Of a DNA stretch of 64,000 bases, positions 46,660-56,900 are shown in pieces (position 1 is the first letter of the stretch; the number at the start of each line of letters is the position of its first letter). The notes under the pieces were generated by a model, which made no database searches, was not told where the DNA came from, and saw only the letters and a list, made by a program, of their open reading frames with translations. The translations under genes and the position numbers were made by a program. The stretch is taken from positions 62,001 through 126,000 of the forward strand of contig JAKJXP020000085.1 of assembly GCA_022225965.2 (NCBI GenBank), given 5' to 3'. Source of the DNA: Diatrype stigma. Its lineage: Eukaryota > Ascomycota > Sordariomycetes > Xylariales > Diatrypaceae.

Positions 46660-48288
46660 ATGGCCAGCGATGCCGGCGATGTAGCGTCACCTCACGACCT
46701 AAGTGTCTTCCCGGATGCACTGCGCGGTCGGCGCATCTTGCTATGCACCGAGTCTTTCGGCCCAGTCAACGGGGTATCGCGCACAACACTTCAGCTGGTC
46801 AACCATCTGCGGTCTCATGGAGCCCTCGTCGCAGTCGTGGCGCCTGACAACCACACCAAGGCCAACACCTTCGCGCCGCTCACGGCCAACACAGATTCGA
46901 CCTTTCACGAGGAGGTCCGGTTGACGGGGTATCCGCTGCCGTTCAACCCAGAGCTGTCTATAGTCTACCCGGTACGACTATCCTCACTCTACGAGAGGAC
47001 GTTCGGTGGGCCGCCCGACCTTATCTACCTCGCCAGCCCCGCGTCGCTAGGATTCCAGGTTATGCTGCAGCTGCGGAAGCATCCAGCCGAGACGCGGGTT
47101 CCCATAATCAGCAACTTCCAGACGGACTTGGCGGGCTACTGCGAGATCCTGTTCCCCGGGGCTTTGGGGGCCTTTGCCAGTTGGATGTTCGCCAGGACGC
47201 AAGGCTACCTGTTCTCGCATCCGTCCGTGAAGACGATATTCTATCCGAGCACGTTCGTGAGGAAATACCTGGAGGGGGTGGCCGGCGTGCAGAGAGGCAA
47301 GTTGGAGGTCTTGCGCAGAGGCGTTAACACCGAGGGATTCAACCCGATACGTAGGAGCGAGGCATTGAGGAAGAAATGGGCCCCGAATGGCGAGCTGATC
47401 CTGTTCACCTGTTCGAGACTAGCGGGTGAGAAGGGTTATGAGTTCCTAGCGCAGGTCGCTTCCGAGCTGGACAGGAGGGGGTTCCATTTCAAACTCGTCA
47501 TCGTCGGCGGGAACCGCAATGTCGTCGTGGAGCAGGAAGTGAAGGAAATGTTCAGCCCCCTAACAGAGAAGGGCAGGGTCATCTTCACCGGCTTCCAGGT
47601 CGGCGAGGCTCTGACGACACACTACGCATCGGCTGATATATTTCTGCATTGCTCCATCACGGAGACCTTTGGTCTGGTGGTGTTGGAGGCCATGGCGAGT
47701 GGGGTCCCCGTCATTGCGCGGGACGAGGGTGGCCCGAGCGACATCGTCGACCACGGGAGAACCGGGTATCTCGTCCCGCCCAGTGATCTCGACGGGTTCG
47801 TGGAGAAGGTGGTCAAGCTCGGAGGCAGCGCCGAGCTCCGGGAGCGGTTCGGGCGAGAAAGCCGGACCGAAGCCTGCGAGGCTACCTGGGAGAAGATCGG
47901 CAACAGGGTCGCGTGGAGAATGACGGATCTCATACAGCAGCGCGAGCTGGGAATAGCGCGTCGCAAGCTTGCTGCTATGACGGCGGCGACAACGACAACG
48001 ACGATGGCGGCGGCGGCGGCAGCAACAGCAACTAGGTCGGGCACGAACACGAACACGAACACGGCCATCCTCCCTATGATGCACGACTGGGTGCTCATGA
48101 GTAGCGCTTTGCGTCAGCTGGTCGTGGCGCGTATCGTCGACGTCAAACTCGTCATGGGACTTTGCCTCATCTTTGGGATCTGGTCCGGAGTCAGTGTTTA
48201 CCTGGTTGTCACCAAGATCGGCCACTCCGCGAAAGCCGTCACGCCGAGGATGCCGGGCTTCCTGAAGCCGTTGTTTCGTTGGCTGTAG
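46660..48288 (+). CDS. GT4-family glycosyltransferase with C-terminal membrane anchor
   Basis: Single exon, 542 residues. The N-terminal Rossmann half opens with RRILLCTESFGPVNGVSRTTLQL (24-46), the glycine-rich donor-proximal loop of GT4 enzymes. The C-terminal half has VLRRGVNTEGFNP (218-230), LFTCSRLAGEKGYEFL, and the EX7E pair E335...E343 in ITETFGLVVLEAMASGVPVI, which binds the nucleotide sugar. This resembles the bacterial-type MgtA/PimB/SQD2 alpha-glycosyl- or mannosyltransferases of glycolipids more than Alg-type fungal enzymes. An Ala/Thr/Asn-rich linker (about 440-468) is followed by one membrane helix (about 494-518), so the catalytic part is probably cytosolic and membrane-tethered. 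The sugar and acceptor are unknown. The E-x7-E and fold are certain; the subfamily is an inference. Confidence 0.88.
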   Translation: MASDAGDVASPHDLSVFPDALRGRRILLCTESFGPVNGVSRTTLQLVNHLRSHGALVAVVAPDNHTKANTFAPLTANTDSTFHEEVRLTGYPLPFNPELSIVYPVRLSSLYERTFGGPPDLIYLASPASLGFQVMLQLRKHPAETRVPIISNFQTDLAGYCEILFPGALGAFASWMFARTQGYLFSHPSVKTIFYPSTFVRKYLEGVAGVQRGKLEVLRRGVNTEGFNPIRRSEALRKKWAPNGELILFTCSRLAGEKGYEFLAQVASELDRRGFHFKLVIVGGNRNVVVEQEVKEMFSPLTEKGRVIFTGFQVGEALTTHYASADIFLHCSITETFGLVVLEAMASGVPVIARDEGGPSDIVDHGRTGYLVPPSDLDGFVEKVVKLGGSAELRERFGRESRTEACEATWEKIGNRVAWRMTDLIQQRELGIARRKLAAMTAATTTTTMAAAAAATATRSGTNTNTNTAILPMMHDWVLMSSALRQLVVARIVDVKLVMGLCLIFGIWSGVSVYLVVTKIGHSAKAVTPRMPGFLKPLFRWL

Positions 48289-49928
48289 GTGGGATATAGA
48301 TGCGATGGTAGAAGGTAGAAACAGATAGAGCTGGTGTTGCTGGTACCTTTTGAATTCGTTTGCAACCTACATGTAGTTCATTCATTTCCTATGAGCCGCT
48401 GGAGTCGCCAACAAGAGGTGATGTATTTGAGGTCAACTGTTGGGTTATCGCCTGGGTTATAGCATCACAGGTACATGGTATTGGTGTTCAGATCGGGAGT
48501 ATAGGGGTTTTTTCTTTTTTCTTTTTGTCCCAAGTGATATTCACTAGGTTATTCGTCAGGCTAGATCTCACCTGTCTATTCAGCCATTTCTTGTCATTAG
48601 TTGTACTGATCATACCAGACGTTTGAGATACGTATTGAAATTATCCAATGGCTTTCAGCAGCAGCGAAGTAGCGTTGGCTGAGGATGCCATAGTAAGCGC
48701 GACCCTCGATGTTCTCCATGTTTCGCTTTCGCCCCTCAGGTTGTGACGGAAGTGCTGAACAATGCAGAACGGCATTGACTTTTGTCTCCTCAAGCATTTG
48801 AACAAAACTTCGAGTCGAGCAGCGGTAAAGCCAGGTTGTGACATATACTCGTTACCGTTCTTGTAGTTGCGTAGATTCGGGCTCGCTTCCAAGTCAACTC
48901 AAGGCATTGGGAAAATACAGTCATAGGTACGATGTACTATGTATGTATGTAGCGAAGAGCTAGACTAGTAGTAACTACGTGAACTAGACCTCCGTAATGA
49001 GGCACGGGGGTTTCGTGACAGCACCACTTCTAACTTCTTGGCGGTCAGGGGCTCTCATTAGGTAGTGGACGGTGGAAAGCGCTACGCGACGGACGTCGGG
49101 GCATGTCGACCGCCGAGCGGCCACAGGGCAGCTGCAGAGGCTGACAGGGCAGCACAGGGGTATTCTACGTACATTCTACCAGTATGTAGTAACCCCTGCA
49201 AGTCAGGCCTAAGCCGCGATGCCGATGCTGTGTGGTGTCACTGGCCAATCGTTGACGACCCCTTAAAGTCCCATCTTGCGCCATCTTGTAACATCGTCAG
49301 GAGTCGATCATACATACCTAGACTAGCAGTAGGTAACTGAGGGCCGTCTCACACCCGATGTCCACACCCGATGTCCACACCCGACTGTCCAGTCGCTCGA
49401 TTTTCTACTGAACATTGAACGACAGGATTATACGAAGTACGAACTACGAAGTACGAACCACGCGGCCATGTTATGCGTTTCCAACTGGTTTGATTCCTTG
49501 CGTTGTGATTTGCATTCTCCGAGGTCCCCATTGCGTGGATCGAGTCTAGTCTTGAACAGCCCATCAGCGCCAAGTGCCAAGTGCTGAGGAGATTCCCGAG
49601 GCCCCATCTGCTTTCTTAGTTGGCCGTCTTCTAGTTACCGTCTCAATTGTGACGATCTGAAACAGACATAACACTACCTCGTCCTTACCGTATTTCACCT
49701 TGCTACCCCCGGGCCGGTCCTCCCTATGCTTCTACAAACCTACGCTCGTTGCCGTTGATCTTACGACACGATCCTTAATCTTGCCCGAGTGAGAAAAAAA
49801 AAAAATAATACCAGTGTCAGCTTGGCATCTGCTCTCGCTCTTCTAATTCTATCACCGCTGGACGGATTTCCACGTATTCCTTCATCACCTTTTATTCAAC
49901 ATCATAATTACCTAGTCCCACTGACAGG
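48289..49928. other. Intergenic region, GT4 gene to membrane-protein gene
   Basis: About 1.6 kb. It includes a possible gene relic on minus (48640-48895), CACACCCGATGTC repeats (49350-49384), GTACGAACTACGAAGTACGAAC (49436-49458) and an A12 run near 49793-49804. No intact gene. Confidence 0.5.
48640..48895 (-). pseudogene. Possible frameshifted gene relic
   Basis: On minus, one frame (to about 48800) reads LRNYKNGNEYMSQPGFTAAR, then a second frame reads VNAVLHCSALPSQPEGRKRN and ENIEGRAYYGILSQRYF, with C-rich third positions. The two halves look like one protein broken by a frameshift near 48790-48800. No start, splice site or family could be assigned. The evidence is codon texture only. Confidence 0.25.
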
Positions 49929-50958
49929 ATGGGTTCACTCGCGTGGAAGCTTTCGGGGGTGTGCTGGATCGTAGCAACCGTGGCGCCTCTCGCGTTTGCT
50001 CAGGTCCCTCAAAGCGTCGGAGACTTGGAGGCGGCGCTTCAACCCGAGGGAAGGTTTATGGAAAGTGCATTGGGAAGTGCGACTGACGACATATTGGAAA
50101 GGCGACAAAATACTGGGTCGGTGGGATTGAACGAGACGGAACAGGCAATCTGGGACAAGGAAACCTCTGCACTATGCGAACAACACCTCTCTCAGCTCAC
50201 CACCGCTTCGAATCCGTCCGGCACCGCTATATGCTACAACCTACCGAGCCTCGATACGACGACCGGCGCGTTCATGGCCGACCTGCGGCTGTACCAAGTG
50301 TCGACTCCCTCGGGTGATTTTACTGGAATCTCACCGTCGGAGATACAGGTCGGAGTGCAGTACGATGGGGCATCGGTCTCGCCCGTCAATCAGACGATAG
50401 CCTCGCGTAGCGTGGAGGATGCCCTCAATAAGCGCCAAACGATGTCGCCCGTCTTCCTCCAATCCTACACGATGATCGGCCAGGTGGATATGGACCGAAT
50501 GCCTAACCCAATGACTATGTGAGTGCTGTGGGAGTTTTATCTCTTGTCCTTCAGACTTGTCGCTCCAGACGGCTTTATTAACAATTCTCAGCGGAGGTAT
50601 TGAGGCCCTGGTCATGCCTAAGGTTACTCTCTCAGCACGACAAGCTACTGCTACCGTCTCGGCCAACGAAGCCGCCTTTATAAACGGCATCTTCTCCAGA
50701 GAAGTCATCATGTCGGATTTCGGCCTCGCTCAGCTCGCGGTGGATAACATTACGGCCCAGTACCAGGCGGGCGAGGTTGCCTTCATTCTCCCGGGCGTCA
50801 ACATCCTGATCTTTCCGATTGGTTTGATCATCACGTCCATCTGGACGGTTCTCGGTTTCGCAGCTTACGGTTTCGGCACGTACGAGAGGTATGCCTATCG
50901 GGATGCCTACCGTCGGAGGAAGGCTAGGGAGCTCAAGGTCGGCACTGGTCGCATATAA
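49929..50958 (+). CDS. Signal-peptide protein with one C-terminal membrane helix, unknown family
   Basis: Two exons, 49929-50518 and 50592-50958, joined across a 73-base GTGAGT...TCTCAG intron, give 318 residues. Residues 1-25 (MGSLAWKLSGVCWIVATVAPLAFA) form a cleavable signal peptide. The ectodomain has three N-glycosylation sequons (NET, NQT, NIT), a Cys pair (C78, C98), two Arg-Arg/Lys-Arg-Gln sites (ERRQ near 58, NKRQ near 169) that look like kexin cleavage sites, and a Thr/Ser-rich mid-part. A hydrophobic helix (about 260-288) is followed by a short, very basic tail (YRRRKARELK). That is a type I surface or secretory-pathway protein. I do not recognise the family; it has no enzyme motif I can see. 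Confidence 0.85.
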
Positions 50959-52539
50959 TCCTTGTCTTCCGAACAGGTCTCGTGAGTTACGGATCTAGAT
51001 GCAATCCTGCATATCTGTTTCAGCCAACATATCGTCGTCCCATTGTATCTTCTGTTATAAGTCGTTGGCCCAGAATCGAACACCTATTGATTATCCCCGG
51101 GGCCATAGCTACGTCGCACGTGAACAGAGCTTTATGATATGTCACGAACATAGTCCACGCAATATACCATACGTCAAATGATGTAAATTTGATCGAGCAT
51201 GATGAGACAGAGATGGGACAAACCGGCAGACGGAAGTGGTACAGTGATGTAGTGACAGCGATGCAGCGATACCAAGCGATACTCCGTTACAGCGTTACCG
51301 TCAGTAACTGATAACCAAGATGATACTGTGATCTAGTATGAAGCAGCTGGTAGCCAGGTTTAGTAGGCTTCGATGTTAGATGCCTGTCAGATGCCGCATG
51401 CCTTACAGCAGAGCGCTGGCTTCAATCAGCAGAGTATGTATGGCCGATGGCCCTCCTCTACTTAGCCGCTCAAGTGCATAACTCCTTTCTTGATTCTAGT
51501 TAGGCCAGTACTATCGTATCGTGAAATCCGTCAGCAGTCTTCAGTCTTTGGCTTCGCGTACCACCGTACTGCTTACCCCTTCTAGAAATAGCTCCTCCCC
51601 CTCCGTACCGTTTTGGGCTTACATTCGTACGCCCCTGTGAAGGAAGATTTTCCTCCATTGTCCTGCATATCATGTCCTGCATATCATGCATACAACACAC
51701 CACCAGTCGCTCAGGTTGTGACGACTGTCAGTCAAAGGAGGTCGATATAACCCTATACTAAGTAGCTATGAACGCGGTAGTGATCTTCGCCCGTACGGCA
51801 AGTAGCTACGTAGCTCATAGTCTCATTTTCATGTGTTGTATATCCGCCATACCTATTGATCAAGCATCGTCCATTTAACCGCAATATCCGCAATGCGACT
51901 CTTCGACTTTTGCCAAGGATGAAATCGTCCTAACAGGGGCGAGGGGATGCTAGGTGCGTGGCGGGTAAGGTCTAAGTATAGGTAGCGAATCTGCGATTGG
52001 CTTTCGGATCTTATGTCCCCTGTGGTTTGTCCGTTCCTTCTGTATATGGTAAGTGCCGAGGAACGAAACGGAACGAATTACGCTTGAGCATTGCCGTCAT
52101 TCTAGCCTCGTCCAGCTTCTAGTTGCCCGCTGCGTGCTCTGCGCTTGTTGGTTGGATAAAATCCCATCGACAGCGCGCTGTTTGCCTTTCGATGACTACG
52201 GAGGGTGTCAAAAGATCTGGAAATGGGATATCTATTTACACGCGTCAAGGCACATGGACACAGCCGCGATGTCATCCCTCGGGCCCGGGGAAAGGGAAGA
52301 GCAGCAAATCAGGATGACGATGAGGGGCGCCGGCTACTGGGTAGTAACTACTGGGTGGCTGAAATCTTTGCTGGGATGAGATCCAGATTGGGGGAGGGAG
52401 ATATAAGCACCACCGAAATATAGGTATATATTAAGCCAGGGTACACCCCCAATGGCCCGACGAAGGAGCGAGAGAAGGACGTCCGTGACCCTGAATCGTA
52501 TCTAAAACCTCACGACAACGTCTCATAACTATTCTCAAC
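50959..52539. other. Intergenic region upstream of acetylxylan esterase
   Basis: About 1.6 kb with no gene. CAGCGATGCAGCGATACCAAGCGATA repeats lie at 51256-51280. A TATA-like ATATAAGC at 52401-52408 is about 135 bases before the esterase ATG and is a fair core promoter. I searched for GGCTAA-type XlnR sites and saw none that I would defend. Confidence 0.5.
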
Positions 52540-53538
52540 ATGAAGCTCCTCACCAGTATAGTCGCTGGACTCGCGTCGATTGGGGCCGTCAGTGCCTGGC
52601 CAGTAGAGGATGAAGCCCTGGTCCAGCCCCGTCAGGGTGGGCTTCAACAGGTGTCCAACTTCGGCGACAACCCGTCCAACACTAAGATGTACATCTACGT
52701 CCCGACACAGCTGGCCGAAAACCCAGCCATCATCGTGGCCATTCACTACTGCACGGGCAGCGCCAACTCGTACTACAGCGGGAGCCCCTACGCGCAGCTC
52801 GCCAACACCAAGGGCTTTATTGTCATCTACCCCGAGTCGCCCTACAGCGGGACGTGCTGGGATGTGTCATCGAGAGAGGCGCTCACACACGATGGCACGG
52901 GCGATAGCAACTCTATTGTCAACATGGTATCCTATGCCATCGAGCAGTACGGCGCCGACCCTGCCAAGGTGTTCGTCACCGGCTCATCTTCCGGCGCTAT
53001 GATGACCGTGAGTTTACCTGCATGTTATAACCAGCCCGATGCTGTGGTTGTATGCCATGTGATCCGACTACTAACCATCTGACTCCAGAACGTCCTCGCC
53101 GCCGCCTACCCCGAGGTCTTCGCGGCCGGCATCGTGTACTCAGGTGTGCCAGCCGGCTGCTTCATGTCGTCGTCAGGCGGCGTGAACGCGTGGAACTCGA
53201 CGTGCGCGCAGGGCCAGTCGCAGACGACGGCGGAGCATTGGGCGCAGGTAGTCAAGGACATGTACCCGGACTACGACGGCGCCCGCCCGCGCATGCAGAT
53301 CTACCACGGCAGCGCCGACACCACGCTCGCAGCCCCCAACTACCAGGAGACCATCAAGCAGTGGGCCGGCGTCTTCGGCTACGACCCGGAGAACCCTGAG
53401 TCCGCCGAGCAGAACACCCCCCAGAGCGGCTACACTACCTCCACGTACGGCGATCACCTGGTCGGCATCTACGCGAACGGCGTTGGCCATACCGTCCCCA
53501 TCCGGGGGGATGATGACATGCTGTTCTTCGGTCTGTAA
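52540..53538 (+). CDS. axeA: Secreted acetylxylan esterase, CE1 (AxeA-like)
   Basis: Exons 52540-53007 and 53089-53538, with an 81-base GTGAGT...CTCCAG intron, give 305 residues. A signal peptide (1-19, ...GAVSA) and a short propeptide to about Q32 are followed by the alpha/beta-hydrolase domain LQQVSNFGDNPSNTKMYIYVP. The nucleophile is S150 in GSSSG (148-152), with partners D233 (HGSADTT) and H290 (GVGHTVP). CW(D)VSS and the C107/C180/C195 cysteines match the CE1 esterases. It removes acetyl groups from xylan outside the cell. There is no cellulose-binding module or linker, and the length is that of Aspergillus AxeA (about 304). One sequon, N192-S-T. Feruloyl esterases of the same fold are the main alternative. 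Confidence 0.9.
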
Positions 53539-53916
53539 ATGGACTTATGGAGAAGGTCGCTGGAGATCTGTTAAAGAGACCTGCTAGAGAGACCTGCTGG
53601 AGAGATCTGCTGGAGGGACCTGTTAAAGAGACCTGCTGGAGAGCTGGTATAGCGCCAGCTGTAATGGGGCATGGCTTTCGAGCACGGCCTAATGGTACGG
53701 TTGGACAGTATAGCGAGTAGCTACAGCTTTGAAACATGACTCTGCATGGCGAGCTATTAAATACATGAACTGAAACGAAAATGACTTGCTCCTTTCTAGC
53801 CATCTATGTATGCTATGATGTGCGTGCTATGCATGACGTGCGTGCTATGACGTCCATGCTATGACGTGCATGGTAAAATCATGCTACAACACTATGCTAT
53901 AGTTAACAGCAATGAA
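53539..53916. repeat. Convergent spacer with two tandem-repeat patches
   Basis: The 378 bases between the esterase and NRPS stop codons hold two arrays. AGAGACCTGCTGGAG-like 17-base units are repeated five to six times at 53555-53650. GCTATGACGTGC-like 12-16-base units are repeated four to five times at 53813-53875. Both lie in 3' UTR or terminator DNA of convergent genes. No gene. Confidence 0.85.
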
Positions 53917-56900
53917 CTACGCAAAGAGAACCTCGCTCGGACGGTTGACTAATTGCGTCATGATACCCTCGAGGTCGTCGAGCAACTCCTTAGCCACATC
54001 AATCCAGTCCTCGAATGTGACAATCTCCAGGGTGAGACTGTCGCCCTTGACGAAGGCCTGGCACTTCCACTCCCTCAGCGGCTCGTAGTGAGGATACACC
54101 GTCTCCATGCGGCAGCCCGCGCCACCGAACTTGAGTTCTTCCACGTGGTATACATCCTGATGAACGACCGAGTCGAACCAGTCCACATCTTCCGGCCAAT
54201 CCGTACATTCCCTCCGGATCTCCGCGAGCCCTATACATTCGTGCTGCGCACTGGCGATGTGCTGATACTGAACATAGTCGAGAAGATCGATGCCTTTCCA
54301 ATCCGGCTCGAACTTGACGCGCACAGGGACGTACTGCCAGGTCGGCCCCATAACAGCGTCGGCATTGGGCAGGTCGATGTTGCGACCGCTTACCACCTCG
54401 CCGAACAACACATCTCGCGATGCTAGACGGCGGGCGAGGCAGAGAGCCCAGGCCGCCGTGGGAAGTGTTGCGATCGTGATGTCCTTCAACCGGGCCGAGA
54501 TGTCGATAGTTCTCGTGATATCCGCGGGCACTCTTGAGTGTAGGGGCTTATCCGGACGCAGGACACTCAGCGAAGATCCCTGTAGGAGTTCTCGCCAGTA
54601 CGGTATACTCCGAGGAATGTTCTTTCTCATGATGTGGTAAACGAAGGACGAAAATGGCACTGAGTCTGTGACCTTCCGGCCTTCGTACAGGTCGGCAAGC
54701 TGACGCAGAAGCTTCACCAAGCAGATCTCATCGTACTGGGCGTGAGAGATGCGCAGGATCAGGCAGCTCTGGGCCCCCTCGCCGCGGACGAACATGAACT
54801 TGACAAAGGCGGAGCCCAGCGGCATGCGGGTCTGGACATCGACATCGCACAGTTTGTGGACGAAAGAACCGATATCTCCTTCGATCTCGTATTGCTCTAT
54901 GGCCACGGGAAGTTCTTCGAGGACAACGGCATAGCACTGGCTAGCATCTTCCGCATTTTCAACAAAGACGGTTCGTAATATCTCGTTCCTCGCCACAAGC
55001 TCTTGACAGCTCTGGAACAGCTGCTTGGTGTTGATCGCATTTCCGATCATGCCATCGAGGTGGAAGAGCTCATATCGAGCCGAGTACCGTGGTAGTTGGG
55101 ATGTTCCTCTCACCGCGACTTGCTGCAGGGGACGTGTAGGTAGGATATCTCGAATTATGGCATCCTGTTGACCGAGGGCCGGTCGAACCGTATCGCGGAT
55201 AAAGGCCTCTACATCGGATGATTCCAGTAATGAGAAGGGGTTAGGCTTTTCCTCGGGTACGCTGTCCTCCGCCGGCTTCGCTTCCTTCAGCACCGTCGTC
55301 ATGTCATAAAGCGTCCTGTGCTTGAAAATCTCCGCTACCGTGATCTCCAACCCCTCGGCGCGAAGCTCAGAGACCAGCTTCATGGCCCCGATGGAATCCC
55401 CTCCGAGCTGGAAAAAGCTGTCATTCAGACTGATCTCCTCTTCGCCGATTCCTATCACACGGCTCCAAATCTGTCGCAGCTTCTTTTGCTTCGCGGAAGA
55501 TAAGGATAACTGCTTCTGTTGCCGTCTGGGTCTGGACACGTCAATGGGAGATTTCCGTTCCACGATCACCAAGCTACCATTGCTGTCGTACTTGGCAAGC
55601 TTCCCTGTCTTGATAAGCTGGCCGTGTTGCGATGCACCAAGCCATTTGGGGTTCTGGAGCGAGTCCACGACAACATCTCCTTCGCACTGCACGATAAGTT
55701 CGCCTACGCCCCCAGCTGGAACTAATCGTTCTATGTTCGATGGGTCTACAATCCAGGTGCGAGCGGCTTTTGCGCCACTCGGGATCAGAGCAGACACAGC
55801 TGCGTTCTCCGTGCTCACATGGCTCAGCTGGGCGATCTCCTGGACATCCTGCTCAGCCAATATCGCAAGATCCCCGCAGTGGGTATCGGGGTGCTGGCAG
55901 AACTGTCGTACGAGTGCTCCCAGCTGGGTGAGTATCCTCTCCATGCGAGGACTCGCCACAGTCTTGGAGTCGAAGCTGGCCATGATCAAGAAACCCTGGG
56001 GGTCCAATGAGCATACGAGCATCAGGGCGTAGGTGTTGAACTTCAACGCCTCCTCTGCAGCTTCTGCGTCCCCGGCTGGGACGAATCCATCGGCTGGCTG
56101 CTTGGCAGCCGAACTGGTGTCACTGTCGTCGGCGTTGGGGTGTAGGACTAAGCCGGTTCGCAATTCACAGGCTTCTCGCGCATCTGGGCTGAGCCGCCGA
56201 ATGTGCTGAAGCCCAAAGTGTTCGTGAGGGATTCCCGACACGGATTGATTGTGGATGTCTTGAAGGTATTCCGCGACGGTGCTATTCGGGTCCACGCCGA
56301 CACGGACGGGGATGGTGGCAATCATAGGCCCTTCAATCTCTTCGACTCCTGCGATGGGGGCATTCCGGCCGGTAAGGGTCTCGCCAAACACGACATCGTT
56401 CGACGACGTATATAATGACACAAGAAGAGCCCAAGCCCCTCGGATGGCTGTCGCAATCGTGAACCCGGCCGTCGGTCTTCCGGTATCCACGTAGTGCTCC
56501 AGCAGGGAATCGGCTTGCTGCTGATAGCCCGGCCAAGGGAGGGCAGGGAATTGCTCACTGACGGCTCCCTGCAGTCGCTCCCTCCAGTACGTTTCCGATT
56601 CCTCGCGGCCCATCTCGCCGAGGTATCGGATGAAGTGCTTGAACTCGGCGGGGCGTTGCGTGGTGAGCCCGCTGTATGCTCGGTTGACACGTTCTACCAC
56701 CAAAGGCATGGACCATCCGTCGTATAAGGCGTGATGCATCGTGAGGACAAATTGCGACTTCTCACCATGTGCCTCGTCTCCGAGGATCACCCCGTAACGA
56801 ACAAGAGGCCTGCCGAGCGCCACATGCTCATTGCGGTCCGCTACGAGATACTCGCTGAGGCTCTGGTCGGACGGAGATCGATAGTCGAAGTCGTCCTTTA

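Noticed and set aside
47560..48225. 221-codon frame on minus
   Set aside because: Arises from GC-rich third positions of the GT4 gene read backwards; arginine-rich and without motifs.
52000..52539. XlnR/CreA control sites ahead of the acetylxylan esterase
   Set aside because: Only single loose matches (GGCTAC, GGGGAG-like) were found, too common to support.
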